The notes: generated from the letters alone by a model not told the origin. Counted from the stretch's first letter, positions 8,477 through 17,457 are shown. The stretch: DNA of 64,000 nucleotides from Sphingomonas turrisvirgatae (GCF_001721295.1 NZ_MDDS01000008.1:24518-88517), one strand, 5' to 3'. Made by a program: numbers and translations.

Positions 8477-9742
8477 ATGAGCGATACGGCGACCGCGCAA
8501 GAGGGGCAGGGAACGCCCGGCTATCGCGCGCTGGTGCTGGCGATGCTGTTGCTGGTGTATACCTTCAACTTCCTCGACCGACAGATCCTCGGCATCCTGG
8601 TGGCGCCGATCAAGGCCGACCTTGGCCTCACCGACACGCAGCTTGGCGCACTGGGGGGGATCGCCTTTGCTTTTCTGTATTCGATCCTGGGCGTGCCGCT
8701 GGCGCTGATTGCCGACCGCACGAGCCGGACCTGGGTGGTAACGGTGTCGCTGACCGTATGGAGCGGGTTTACCGCGCTGTGCGGCATGGCGGGCAATTTC
8801 TGGCAGCTGTTCCTGTTTCGCATCGGCGTGGGCGTGGGCGAGGCGGGCGGGGTCGCGCCGTCCTATGCGATCATCTCTGACTATTTCCCGCCCCATCAGC
8901 GCGCGCGAGCGCTGGCCATCTATTCGCTGGGCATCCCGATCGGCCTTGCCGCAGGTACGCTGCTCGGCGCGTGGATCGCGGCGAGCGTCGACTGGCGCTG
9001 GGCGTTCATCGTGGTCGGGGTGGCCGGCGTGGTGATCGCGCCGATCTTCCGCCTCGTCGTCAAGGAGCCGCCGCGCCCGGCAGCGAGTGCCGAGCGCGTT
9101 CCGCTGGGCCAGGTGTTCGCGCTGCTGGCGAAGAAGCCGTCCTTCTGGCTCATGTCTTTCGCGGCGGGCTTCAGTTCGATGTGCGGCTATGGCCTTGCCT
9201 TCTGGGCGCCAAGCTTCTTCATCCGCAGCTTCGGACTCGACCTGGCGACGACGAGCTATGTGTTCGGATCGATCCTGCTGATCGGCGGGACGATCGGCGT
9301 GTTTGCTGGCGGATGGTTCGCGGATCGAATGGGACAGGGCGATCGCGGATTCTATGCCAAGCTGCCGGCCTTTGCCTGGCTGACCTGCGTGCCGTTGTTT
9401 GCCGGCGGGTTCCTGAGCAGCAACATCACGCTGGCGTGGTTCCTGTTCTTGATTCCCAACGGCCTCAACATCCTGTGGCTGGGGCCGGTGAACACCGCGG
9501 TCCAGCACCTTGTCCCGGCACATATGCGCGCCACGGCGAGTGCCAGCTTCCTGCTTATCAACAATCTGATCGGACTGGGCGCGGGATCGTGGGTGATGGG
9601 CGCGATGTCGGACGCAATGACCGCAAGCTATGGCAACGAAGCGCTGCGCTATGCGGCGGTAGCGGCGCTGTCCTTCTATCTGGTCGCGGCGGTGCTGATG
9701 CTGCTGGCGGTGAAGCCGCTGCGGCGTGATTGGGTGGGGTGA
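8477..9742 (+). CDS. MFS transporter, spinster-like type
   Basis: A 421-residue inner-membrane carrier with about 12 hydrophobic segments. The N-terminal pattern YTFNFLDRQILGILVAPIK (about residues 26-44), DTQLGALGGIAFAFLYS, and the RIGVGVGEAGGVAPSYAII segment of TM4 match the spinster/hexuronate-like MFS group that often accompanies TonB receptors in sphingomonads. The start is taken at 8477 with GGGAGGG upstream, although the frame is open from 8444 inside the terminator hairpin. Together with the receptor upstream it probably forms an outer-to-inner membrane uptake route for one substrate. Direction of transport is inferred. Confidence 0.9.
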   Translation: MSDTATAQEGQGTPGYRALVLAMLLLVYTFNFLDRQILGILVAPIKADLGLTDTQLGALGGIAFAFLYSILGVPLALIADRTSRTWVVTVSLTVWSGFTALCGMAGNFWQLFLFRIGVGVGEAGGVAPSYAIISDYFPPHQRARALAIYSLGIPIGLAAGTLLGAWIAASVDWRWAFIVVGVAGVVIAPIFRLVVKEPPRPAASAERVPLGQVFALLAKKPSFWLMSFAAGFSSMCGYGLAFWAPSFFIRSFGLDLATTSYVFGSILLIGGTIGVFAGGWFADRMGQGDRGFYAKLPAFAWLTCVPLFAGGFLSSNITLAWFLFLIPNGLNILWLGPVNTAVQHLVPAHMRATASASFLLINNLIGLGAGSWVMGAMSDAMTASYGNEALRYAAVAALSFYLVAAVLMLLAVKPLRRDWVG

Positions 9743-9756
9743 GGTAGAAGCGCGGT

Positions 9757-9888
9757 CTCGCACGAAGACACAGAGCGACGAGCGACGAAGAAGCGGAGCG
9801 TGCCGGCGTTCCCGCTGAATAGCCGTTTGAGCCGCCAGGCGGCGCAGTGGGCGGACGCCGTCCTTGTGGCTTGGTGTCTTCGTGCGAG
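9757..9888. repeat. Long-range inverted repeat in convergent gap
   Basis: CTCGCACGAAGACAC (9757-9771) and its exact complement GTGTCTTCGTGCGAG (9874-9888) bracket about 100 bases with no recognised gene. It lies between the convergent MFS gene and the small gene after prfC. It could act as a bidirectional terminator-like fold or be a small dispersed element. Confidence 0.6.
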
Positions 9889-9922
9889 CAACGCTGCCCG
9901 CCCCAGCTCAGCTGGCCCCGGA

Positions 9923-10108
9923 TCAGGTCGAAGCTGACAGTGAGGGCGGGCGGCGCATCCCCTTCGTTCGGCTGGTCAGGTGATAATCGCGGCACAGCGC
10001 GCAGCGGTACACGCGCAGCGTGACGCGTGCCGCCGCCGCGACCGCCATCGCCTCATCCTCGCTCCGGAACCGCCGCTTGCGCGCGCAGATGCCGGGGCGC
10101 GTCTTCAC
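9923..10108 (-). CDS. Small Cys/His protein coupled to prfC
   Basis: A 61-residue basic protein starting at a GTG whose first bases overlap the prfC stop codon (GTGA, 10105-10108), the arrangement of translational coupling. The sequence has KRRFRSEDEAMA, then VYRCALCRDYHLTSRTKG, so a CxxC followed by Tyr-His could form a compact metal-binding or RNA-binding fold together with the upstream Cys. I recall similar short proteins in sphingomonads but know of no function. It is absent from standard gene lists because of its size and GTG start. Confidence 0.6.
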   Translation of the reverse strand: MKTRPGICARKRRFRSEDEAMAVAAAARVTLRVYRCALCRDYHLTSRTKGMRRPPSLSAST

Positions 10109-11688
10109 CGCTCCCGCGTCGCCAGGAACTTCACCGCGGGATACCGGTCCGCGACATAGCCCACTTCCCACGCGGACTTGGCGAGGAAGACCGGATCGCC
10201 GTCGCGGTCCTTGGCCAGTGCGCCGCGATTGAGGTCCATGAACGCCTTCACGTCCGCTGCCTCGCCGCCGAGCCAGCGCGCCGTATCGTAGGGTGCAGGT
10301 TCGAGCACCGCGCCGACCTTGTATTCCGCCTCCAGACGGCTGAGCAGCACGTCGAGCTGAAGCTGGCCCACGACGCCGATGATCCAGTTCGAGCCGATCT
10401 CGGGATAGAAGACCTGCACGACGCCCTCCTCGGACAGGTCGTCCAGCGCCTTGCGCAGCTGCTTGGTCTTGGTCGGGTCCTTGAGTGCGACGCGGCGCAG
10501 GATTTCGGGGGCGAAATTCGGCAGGCCGGTGAAGCGCACCTGCGCCCTTTCGGAGAGCGTATCGCCGACGCGCAGCACGCCGTGATTGGGGATGCCGATG
10601 ATGTCGCCGGGAAAGGCTTCGTCGGCCAGCTCACGCTGCTGGGCGAAGAACATGATCGGCGAATGGATCGCGATCGGCTTGCCATGTCCCGTCGGGGTCA
10701 GCTTCATGCCGCGTTTGAAGGTGCCCGAGACGAGTCGCATGAAGGCGATTCGGTCGCGATGGTTGGGATCCATGTTCGCCTGGACCTTGAACACGAAGCC
10801 GGTAACTTCGGGGTTGTCGGGGGCGACCGGTGCGGGTTCGGCGGGCAGGGCGTGGGGCGGCGGTGCGTGCGCGGCCAGCGCCTCGATCAGCGAATCGATG
10901 CCGAACTCTTTCAGCGCAGATCCGAAGAAGACCGGCGTCAGGTCGCCGTTGCGATACGCTTCGCCATCGAACTCGGCGTAACCGGCCAGCGCCAGTTCGG
11001 CGTCCTCGCGCAGCTTGGCGAGGTTGTCGGCGGACAAGATCGCGTCGAGTTGCGGATCGTGGAGGCCGGTGGTCTGGACGACCTCGCCGTTGAACTCGCG
11101 GCTTGGGCCTTCCGGCAGCAGCAAGCGGTTGGTGCGCAGGTCGTAAATGCCTTCGAACGTGCCGCCCATGCCGACCGGCCAAGTCATCGGGGTCACGTCC
11201 AGCTGGAGCAACTCGGCGACCTCGTCCAGCGTCTCGAACACCTCGCGCCCTTCGCGGTCGCATTTGTTGACGAACGTGATGATCGGCACGTTGCGCAGCC
11301 GGCAGACTTCAAACAGCTTGCGGGTCTGGCTTTCCACGCCCTTCGCAACGTCGAGCACCATCACCGCGCTGTCGACGGCCGTCAGCGTGCGATACGTGTC
11401 CTCGCTGAAATCCTCGTGCCCCGGGGTGTCGAGGAGGTTGAACGTGACCCCGTCCCGCTCGAACGTCATCACCGACGAGGTGACCGAGATGCCGCGCTGC
11501 TGCTCGATCTTCATCCAGTCGGACCGTGCGCGCCGTGCGTCGCCGCGTGCCTTGACCTCGCCCGCCAGGTGGATCGCGCCGCCGAACAGGAGGAGCTTTT
11601 CGGTGAGCGTGGTCTTGCCCGCGTCGGGGTGCGCGATGATCGCGAAGGTACGGCGGCCGGTATGTTGAGGCCCAGAGGAAGCAGACAT
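10105..11688 (-). CDS. prfC: Peptide chain release factor 3
   Basis: A 527-residue translational GTPase that removes RF1/RF2 from the ribosome after termination. G1 is AHPDAGKTTLTEKLL (residues 19-33), G2 lies at RGISVTSSVMTF, G3 is DTPGHEDFSEDTYRTL, and G4 is NKCDREGREVFE. The later part contains domain II (GFVFKVQANMDPNHRDRIAF) and the RF3 C-terminal domain (VVGQLQLDVLLSRLEAEY). The length matches bacterial RF3 and excludes EF-G. The 3' end overlaps the start of the small gene at 10108 by four bases. Confidence 0.96.
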   Translation of the reverse strand: MSASSGPQHTGRRTFAIIAHPDAGKTTLTEKLLLFGGAIHLAGEVKARGDARRARSDWMKIEQQRGISVTSSVMTFERDGVTFNLLDTPGHEDFSEDTYRTLTAVDSAVMVLDVAKGVESQTRKLFEVCRLRNVPIITFVNKCDREGREVFETLDEVAELLQLDVTPMTWPVGMGGTFEGIYDLRTNRLLLPEGPSREFNGEVVQTTGLHDPQLDAILSADNLAKLREDAELALAGYAEFDGEAYRNGDLTPVFFGSALKEFGIDSLIEALAAHAPPPHALPAEPAPVAPDNPEVTGFVFKVQANMDPNHRDRIAFMRLVSGTFKRGMKLTPTGHGKPIAIHSPIMFFAQQRELADEAFPGDIIGIPNHGVLRVGDTLSERAQVRFTGLPNFAPEILRRVALKDPTKTKQLRKALDDLSEEGVVQVFYPEIGSNWIIGVVGQLQLDVLLSRLEAEYKVGAVLEPAPYDTARWLGGEAADVKAFMDLNRGALAKDRDGDPVFLAKSAWEVGYVADRYPAVKFLATRER

Positions 11689-11708
11689 TGCGCGCCTCTA
11701 GCGAGTCA

Positions 11709-12902
11709 TCACAGCTGAGGCGAGAGGGCGCGCGCTTGCCCGCGTTCGAGCGCGATTGAGACGAGCACCAGCGCCAGGCCGCCGAGCGCGAGGCCCGCAC
11801 CGACCCAGCCGGTCGATGTCCAGCCGAAGCCGGCCGCAATGGCGAGCCCGCCGAGCCAGGGGCCGAGCGCATTGGCCGCGTTGAACGCGCTGTGGTTGAG
11901 TGAGGCGGCGAGCGTCTGCGCGTCTCCGGCCACGTCCATCAGCCGCGTCTGCAGGATCGAACCCAGTGCGCCGCCGATCCCGATGGCGAGCATGGCAAGG
12001 CATGCCGTCCAATACTGGCCCGCCGCGAACGGCCACAGCGCCAGCGAGATCGCCGACCAGGCGAGCAGCCCGGCAGCGGTCGGCATCAGCGCGCGATCGG
12101 CGAAGCGCGGTACGATGAGGTTGCCGGCCGTCATGCCGACGCCGAAGATCGCCAGCGCAAACGGGATCGCGCTCGCCGAGGCGCCGGTCACCGCGAGCAG
12201 CGTATCGGCCAGATAGGTGTAGACGCCGAACAGGCCGCCAAAGCCGATCGCGCCGATGCCCAGCGCCAGCCACACTTGCGGCCGGGCAAGCGCGGCGAGT
12301 TCGGCCAGCGGGTTGGCGGCCGGATCGCCCGCATCGCGCGGCGCGAGCCGCCAGGCGAGCAGCGCGGTGAGCAGGGCCAGTGCGGCGACGATCCCGAACA
12401 CCGCGCGCCAGCCAACAAGCTGCCCCAGCGCATTGGCGACCGGCACGCCGACAATCGTCGAAACGGTGAGCCCCAGCATGATGCGTCCGACTGCACGGGT
12501 CCGCTGATCCTGCGGCACCAACGAGGTAGCGACCAGCGCGGCGACCCCGAAATAGGCGCCGTGCGGCAGCCCGGCGAGGAAGCGAAAGACGAGCAACTGA
12601 GTATAGCTGGCGGCAAGGCCTGACAGCGCATTGCCGGCCGCGAACATCAGCATCAGGCCGATCAGCAGCTTGCGCCGGGACAGCCGCGCGCCGAGGATCG
12701 CCAGGACTGGCGCGCCGACCACGACACCGAGCGCATAGGCGCTGATAGCGTGCCCGGCTGCCGTGGCGTCGATATTCAGATCAGCGGCGAAGAACGGCAG
12801 CAGGCTCATCGTCGCAAATTCGGTCGTGCCGATGGCAAAGCCGCCGACCGCAAGCGCGAGGTGGATCAGCCAGACGGGCGCGATGCGAACGGAAGCGGGC
12901 AT
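11709..12902 (-). CDS. MFS efflux transporter, DHA1/AraJ-like
   Basis: A 397-residue inner-membrane protein with twelve hydrophobic segments. Typical of the arabinose-efflux/DHA1 group are GTTEFATMSLLPFFAADL in TM1 and the loop GARLSRRKLLIGLMLMF (motif A). TM4 contains RFLAGLPHGAYFGVAALVA. It probably exports drugs or sugars. The ATG at 12902 is chosen. A GTG eight codons upstream (12926) is in frame and could extend it. The gene ends 20 bases before prfC on the same strand, so both may be read from one promoter. Confidence 0.87.
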   Translation of the reverse strand: MPASVRIAPVWLIHLALAVGGFAIGTTEFATMSLLPFFAADLNIDATAAGHAISAYALGVVVGAPVLAILGARLSRRKLLIGLMLMFAAGNALSGLAASYTQLLVFRFLAGLPHGAYFGVAALVATSLVPQDQRTRAVGRIMLGLTVSTIVGVPVANALGQLVGWRAVFGIVAALALLTALLAWRLAPRDAGDPAANPLAELAALARPQVWLALGIGAIGFGGLFGVYTYLADTLLAVTGASASAIPFALAIFGVGMTAGNLIVPRFADRALMPTAAGLLAWSAISLALWPFAAGQYWTACLAMLAIGIGGALGSILQTRLMDVAGDAQTLAASLNHSAFNAANALGPWLGGLAIAAGFGWTSTGWVGAGLALGGLALVLVSIALERGQARALSPQL

Positions 12903-12977
12903 CGCATCGAGATGGTTATGCTGCACTGCAACGTCAATTGCGGGGGAAGCGCCGGCGATTACGGCGGGCGCAATCGA

Positions 12978-13205
12978 TCAGCTGCGTTTCTTGTTCTCTG
13001 CTCGCGCCATCTGCTGGCCCTGCCGCTGGCATGTGGCGGCGATGGTCGGGAACGACAGGTCGGTATGACGTGGCAGCACGGCGGCCATCGCAGCCTGGCA
13101 TTGTGCCACGCTTTGATACCGGGTGGGCTCGACCCGTGCCTGCTGGCATTGATCCTGTAGATCGCCGCAGCCAAGAATCGCCATTACAAAATAGACCGGT
13201 CCCAT
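12978..13205 (-). CDS. Small conserved Cys-containing protein of unknown function
   Basis: A 75-residue protein starting MGPVYFVMAILGCGDL, with a short hydrophobic N-terminus that may be a membrane anchor or signal, then four further Cys (LQDQCQQARV, VAQCQAAMAA, AATCQRQGQQ). The start has AAGGAG about 8 bases upstream. I recall similar short proteins with this N-terminus in sphingomonads but no known role. It sits between the MFS gene (same strand) and the divergent ABC exporter. Confidence 0.6.
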   Translation of the reverse strand: MGPVYFVMAILGCGDLQDQCQQARVEPTRYQSVAQCQAAMAAVLPRHTDLSFPTIAATCQRQGQQMARAENKKRS

Positions 13206-13318
13206 CGCCTCGCTCCTTGCGATCATAAACGGACCGGGCGCGGGCTCGTTCCAACTGTTGCACCTGCGAGACGAGCTTGGCGGTTGCATAACCGTCCGGG
13301 CGCGCCCATTTGGCGGGC

Positions 13319-15136
13319 ATGCCGCCCGACATCGCGACGGCCGGCGGCGAGCGTCCGATGTTCGCAACGCTCCGGCGCTTCCTTCCTTATCTGTGGCCTG
13401 CCGGCATGCCGGGGCTGAAGGCGCGCATCGTCGTTTCCTTGCTGCTCGTGCTGTTGTCTAAGGTCGTGCAAGTCTATGGCGCGGCCTATGCGCTCAAGGC
13501 AGCAGTCGATGCGATGTCGATCGACGATCGCGGTGCGGTAACCTTCGTCGTGCTGATGGTGATCGGCTATGCCGCCGCCCGGCTGTTCACGACCGTGTTC
13601 GACAATCTGCGCAACACCGTGTTCGAGAAGGTCGGGCAGGACGCAACGCGGCGGCTGGCGATCGTCACCTTCACGCATTTGCACCAGCTCTCGCTGCGCT
13701 TTCATCTGGAGCGCAGGACGGGCGCGGTGACCAAGGTGGTCGAGCGTGGGACGAAAAGCATCGATTCGATGCTGTATTTCCTGCTGTTCAACATCGCGCC
13801 GACGATCCTGGAGCTTGCGCTCGTGCTGCAAATCTTTGGCAGCAAGTTCGGCTGGTGGTTGGTCGCATCGACGATCGCGATGGTGGTGATCTATATCGCC
13901 TTCACGCGTTGGGTGACCGACTGGCGCGCGAAGCTGCGCGAACAGATGAACGAGCTCGACACCGGCGCGGTCGCGCATGCGGTGGACTCGCTGCTGAATT
14001 TTGAGACGGTCAAGTATTTCAACGCCGAGAAGCGCGAGGCCGACCGCTATTCCAGCGCGGTCGAGGCTTATGCGACGGCGGCGGTGAAGAGTGAAAACTC
14101 GCTGGCCTGGCTCAACATGGGCCAGTCGCTGATCACCAACTTCATGCTGGGCGCCGGCATGGCGGTGGTGGCGTGGGGCTGGTCGACGGGCGAGTTCACG
14201 GCAGGCGACGTGGTGTTCGTCTCGACGCTCTTGAGCCAGCTGTTCCGGCCGCTCGACATGCTCGGCTGGGTCTATCGCACGATCCGGCAGGGTGTGATCG
14301 ACATGGGCGCGATGTTCGACCTGATCGACACGCGTGCCGAGGTACAGGACGTGCCGAATGCGCCGGCGCTGGACGTGACCCGCGGCGAGGTGCGGTTCGA
14401 AGGCGTGCGGTTCGGTTACGACAAGGGTCGCGACATCCTGAAGGGCATCGACCTCACCATCCTGCCTGGCCAGACGGTGGCGGTCGTCGGGCCCTCGGGG
14501 GCCGGGAAGTCGACCCTCGCGCGCATCCTCTACCGCTTCTATGATCTGAACGGCGGTCGGGTGACGATTGACGGCCAGGATATCAGCCAGGTGACGCAGG
14601 CGTCCTTACGCGCGGCGATCGGGATCGTGCCGCAGGATACCGTGCTGTTCAACGACACGGTCGGCTATAACATCGCCTATGGCCGCGAGGGCGCGACGGC
14701 CGAGCAAGTCGCGGCGGCGGCGCGCGGCGCTGCGATCGCCGGGTTCATCGAAAGCATGCCGAACGGCTATGACACGCGAGTCGGCGAGCGCGGGTTGAAG
14801 CTGTCGGGCGGCGAGAAGCAGCGCGTGGCGATTGCGCGGACGCTGCTGAAGGACCCGCCGATCCTGATCCTGGACGAAGCGACCAGCGCGCTGGATTCGC
14901 GGACCGAGGCGGAGATTCTGGACACGCTGGAAGCGATCGAGCGCGGGCGCACGACGATCGTGATCGCGCACCGGCTGTCGACGGTGGTCAATGCCGACCG
15001 GATCGTCGTGCTGGAGGGCGGACGGATCGTCGAGCAGGGGACGCACGCGCAGTTGCTTGAAGCGCGCGGTGTCTATGCCGAGATGTGGACGCGGCAGCAG
15101 GCCGAGCGCGAGGCGGTGGCCGAAGCGGCGGAGTAA
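13319..15136 (+). CDS. ABC exporter of Atm1 type (half-transporter, permease fused to ATPase)
   Basis: About 605 residues. An N-terminal six-helix membrane domain (roughly residues 30-310) is fused to an ATPase domain with Walker A GPSGAGKSTLARIL, Q-loop IVPQDTVLFNDTV, signature LSGGEKQRVAIARTLL, Walker B ILILDEATSALD and the H-loop IAHRLSTV. The segment NFETVKYFNAEKREADRYSSA in the membrane domain is the hallmark of Atm1/HMT1-like exporters, which bind glutathione and export glutathione-linked sulfur or metal compounds. It acts as a homodimer in the inner membrane. The frame opens at a TTG (13310); ATG codons at 13319 or 13358 are more likely starts, and none has a strong ribosome site. Confidence 0.92.
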   Translation: MPPDIATAGGERPMFATLRRFLPYLWPAGMPGLKARIVVSLLLVLLSKVVQVYGAAYALKAAVDAMSIDDRGAVTFVVLMVIGYAAARLFTTVFDNLRNTVFEKVGQDATRRLAIVTFTHLHQLSLRFHLERRTGAVTKVVERGTKSIDSMLYFLLFNIAPTILELALVLQIFGSKFGWWLVASTIAMVVIYIAFTRWVTDWRAKLREQMNELDTGAVAHAVDSLLNFETVKYFNAEKREADRYSSAVEAYATAAVKSENSLAWLNMGQSLITNFMLGAGMAVVAWGWSTGEFTAGDVVFVSTLLSQLFRPLDMLGWVYRTIRQGVIDMGAMFDLIDTRAEVQDVPNAPALDVTRGEVRFEGVRFGYDKGRDILKGIDLTILPGQTVAVVGPSGAGKSTLARILYRFYDLNGGRVTIDGQDISQVTQASLRAAIGIVPQDTVLFNDTVGYNIAYGREGATAEQVAAAARGAAIAGFIESMPNGYDTRVGERGLKLSGGEKQRVAIARTLLKDPPILILDEATSALDSRTEAEILDTLEAIERGRTTIVIAHRLSTVVNADRIVVLEGGRIVEQGTHAQLLEARGVYAEMWTRQQAEREAVAEAAE

Positions 15137-15160
15137 TCCGCACTGCGTGGAACGCTGTCC

Positions 15161-15240
15161 GTCATCCCGGCGAAAGCCGGGATCTCATGCGGTTCCTGTC
15201 CTGCGCCATCGCTGGGATCCCGGCTTTCGCCGAGATGACG
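15161..15240. repeat. REP-like inverted repeat after the ABC exporter gene
   Basis: GTCATCCCGGCGAAAGCCGG (15161-15180) and a near-complement ending GCCGAGATGAC (to 15239) form a long imperfect hairpin in the gap between convergent genes. It belongs to the same family as the repeats at 2424, 4101 and 63237. Confidence 0.75.
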
Positions 15241-15256
15241 GTTATTTGGCGATCTT

Positions 15257-16582
15257 TTACCCGAACTCGACCGCCTCGAACCGCACCGGGCGGCCGTGGG
15301 CGTGGCTGGCAAGCTGGCCGTCCCACATCACCTTGCGGCCGCGGATGATCGTGCCGATCGGCTTGCCGGTCAGCGTATCGCCGGTGAAGGGTGACCAGCC
15401 GCAGCGGCTGGCGAGCCAGCTTTCCTCGATCGTCCACTGCGCCTTCAGGTCCACCACGGTGAAATCGGCGTCATAGCCGGGCACGATCCGCCCCTTGCCG
15501 ACCAGCCCGAACACGCGCTGCGGTCCGGCGCTGGTCAGGTCGATCAGCCGCTGCAACGTCGTGCGCCCCTTGGCGACATGGTCGAGCAGCAACGGGAGCA
15601 GCGTCTGGACGCCCGGCATGCCGCTCGGGCTGGCGGGATAAGGCTTGGCCTTTTCCTCGATCGTGTGGGGCGCATGGTCGGAGCCGAGCACGTCGGGCAC
15701 GCCCTGGTTGAGCCAGTGCCACAGTCCGTCGCGGTGTGCCGCCGATCGGATCGGCGGGTTCATCTGCGCATAGCTGCCAAGGCGCGGATAGGCGTCTTCC
15801 GCCGCCAGCGTCAGATGCTGCGGCGTGACCTCGCACGTTGCGATGTCCTTGTGCTGGCCCAGCAGTTCCAGCTCGGCGGGCGTGGTGACGTGCAGGACAT
15901 GGATGCGGCGGCCGGCCTCGCGCGCCAGCTTCAGGATGCGGCGCGTGGCGAGGATCGCGCTTTCATCGTCGCGCCACACCGGGTGCGAGGACGGGTCGCC
16001 CGCGATCCGTTCGCCTTCGCGCGCGTTCATGCGGAATTCGTCTTCGCAATGGACGGCGACGCGGCGGTGACCACTGGCCAGCACACGCGCGAGGTTGGCG
16101 TCGTCCGACACGAGCAGGTCGCCGGTCGAGGCACCCATGAAGATCTTGACGCCGGCGGTGCCCGGCATCCGCTCCAGCTCGGCAAGATGTTCGGCGTTGT
16201 TGTTGGTCGCGCCGACGTAAAAGGCATGGTCGCACCACATGCGGTCCCTGGCGCGGGCAAGCTTGTCGTTTACCGCCTCGGCGCTGTCGGTATTGGGTTT
16301 GGTGTTCGGCATTTCGAACACGGCGGTGACGCCGCCCAGCACGGCAGCGCGGCTGCCGGATTCCAGGTCTTCCTTGGCCTCGAGACCGGGTTCGCGGAAA
16401 TGGACCTGGCTGTCGATCACGCCGGGCAGCACGTCGAGGCCGGTGCAGTCGATCGTCTCGCCCGCGTCCCCGGTGCCGCCGATCTGCACGATCTTGCCAT
16501 CGCGCACGCCCACATCGACCTGTGCCGGGCCGGAAGGCAGATGGACGGTGCCGCCGGTGAGTTTCAGGTCGAAGGTCGCCAT
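15257..16582 (-). CDS. pyrC: Dihydroorotase (class I)
   Basis: A 441-residue amidohydrolase that closes carbamoyl-aspartate to dihydroorotate in pyrimidine synthesis. Metal ligands and catalytic residues are visible in order: DSQVHFREPGLEAKEDL (His-x-His equivalent near residue 59), GVTAVFEMPNTKP, KIFMGASTG with the carboxylatable Lys, VHCEDE, HVLHVTTPAEL and GSDHAPHTIEEK with the catalytic Asp. The long type and GATNNNAEHL segment match alphaproteobacterial dihydroorotases. The start is at 16582 although the frame extends to 17377 through an antisense stretch. AGAGG lies upstream. It is divergent from the ygfZ-like gene, 45 bases apart. Allantoinase is a less likely alternative. Confidence 0.9.
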   Translation of the reverse strand: MATFDLKLTGGTVHLPSGPAQVDVGVRDGKIVQIGGTGDAGETIDCTGLDVLPGVIDSQVHFREPGLEAKEDLESGSRAAVLGGVTAVFEMPNTKPNTDSAEAVNDKLARARDRMWCDHAFYVGATNNNAEHLAELERMPGTAGVKIFMGASTGDLLVSDDANLARVLASGHRRVAVHCEDEFRMNAREGERIAGDPSSHPVWRDDESAILATRRILKLAREAGRRIHVLHVTTPAELELLGQHKDIATCEVTPQHLTLAAEDAYPRLGSYAQMNPPIRSAAHRDGLWHWLNQGVPDVLGSDHAPHTIEEKAKPYPASPSGMPGVQTLLPLLLDHVAKGRTTLQRLIDLTSAGPQRVFGLVGKGRIVPGYDADFTVVDLKAQWTIEESWLASRCGWSPFTGDTLTGKPIGTIIRGRKVMWDGQLASHAHGRPVRFEAVEFG

Positions 16583-16627
16583 GTTCTGCCTCTTCCGGTT
16601 ACGTCGTCGGCGTCCTACCTGTTCGCC

Positions 16628-17356
16628 ATGAGTGAGACCACCCTGCTTGCGAACCGTTCCCTGATCCGCGTTTCGGGCGAGGACGCGCGTGGCTTCCTGC
16701 AGGGGCTGGTGACGCAGGATCTGAATGCGGTACGGCCGGATGCGCCGCAATGGGCCGGGCTGCTGACGGCGCAGGGCAAGGCGCTGTTCGACTTCATCCT
16801 GTGGGATGACGATGGAGCGATCCTGATCGATTGCGAGGCGGATCAGCGCGAGGCGCTGGTGCGGCGGCTGTCGATGTACCGGCTGCGGCGGCCGATAACG
16901 ATCGAACCGGCCGACGGCCGGGTGCATTGGTCGTTGGAACCTGGACAGGGCGTGCCCGACCCGCGGCTGGCGGCGCTGGGCTGGCGCTGGTTGGGTGACG
17001 CGGCGGGCGAATCGGCGACCGGCTGGCTTGAGCATCGCCTGCGGCTCGGCGTGACGGAGGGCGTGGCCGAATTGGGCTCTGACAAGACGCTGTGGCTGGA
17101 GTGCAATGCCGCCGAACTGAACGGCGTCAGCTTTTCGAAGGGCTGTTACGTCGGCCAGGAGAATACCGCGCGGATGAACTGGCGCGCGAAGGTCAACCGG
17201 CGGCTGGTTGTCGCACCGCTCGGCGAGGCAGGTGAACGGACGCGGGCGGTGTATCCGGAGCTGGGGCTGATGGTCGAGCATCGCCGCGTCGAGGCGCTGG
17301 GCAATGCGGTGGTGGTGGGGTGGCTCGCGGAGGCGTTGGCCGCGCCCTCCGAATAA
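16628..17356 (+). CDS. ygfZ: YgfZ/GcvT-domain folate-binding protein
   Basis: A 242-residue protein of the YgfZ family, which uses tetrahydrofolate in assembly or repair of iron-sulfur clusters. The family signature KGCYVGQENTAR (about residues 178-189), with its invariant Cys, is intact. The N-terminus has FLQGLVTQDLNAV and AGLLTAQGKALFDF, matching the folate-binding region. The length is shorter than E. coli YgfZ but normal for alphaproteobacteria. Confidence 0.9.
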   Translation: MSETTLLANRSLIRVSGEDARGFLQGLVTQDLNAVRPDAPQWAGLLTAQGKALFDFILWDDDGAILIDCEADQREALVRRLSMYRLRRPITIEPADGRVHWSLEPGQGVPDPRLAALGWRWLGDAAGESATGWLEHRLRLGVTEGVAELGSDKTLWLECNAAELNGVSFSKGCYVGQENTARMNWRAKVNRRLVVAPLGEAGERTRAVYPELGLMVEHRRVEALGNAVVVGWLAEALAAPSE

Positions 17357-17363
17357 CTCCTCA

Positions 17364-17390
17364 TCATCCCGGCACAAGACCGCGATGACG
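17364..17390. repeat. Degenerate REP-like element
   Basis: catcccggcacaagaccgcg followed by atgacgg matches the REP family elsewhere in the window with mismatches, in the convergent gap after ygfZ. Confidence 0.45.
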
Positions 17391-17432
17391 GATGCGTGGC
17401 CGCCCTCCCCCTTCCGGCGCTTCGCGCCTCGC

Positions 17433-17455
17433 TCCCTCTCCCGGTGGGAGAGGGA
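17433..17455. terminator. Bidirectional terminator-like hairpin
   Basis: TCCCTCTCCC (17433-17442), loop GGT, GGGAGAGGGA (17446-17455): a perfect 10-bp stem between the convergent ygfZ and ribA genes. It lacks a strong T run on either side, so it could be a processing or REP-type hairpin instead of a classical terminator. Confidence 0.5.
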
Positions 17456-17457
17456 AA

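Noticed and set aside
10027..11718. A 563-codon plus-strand frame opposite prfC
   Set aside because: Pure antisense of the RF3 gene with shadow-frame composition and no ribosome site.
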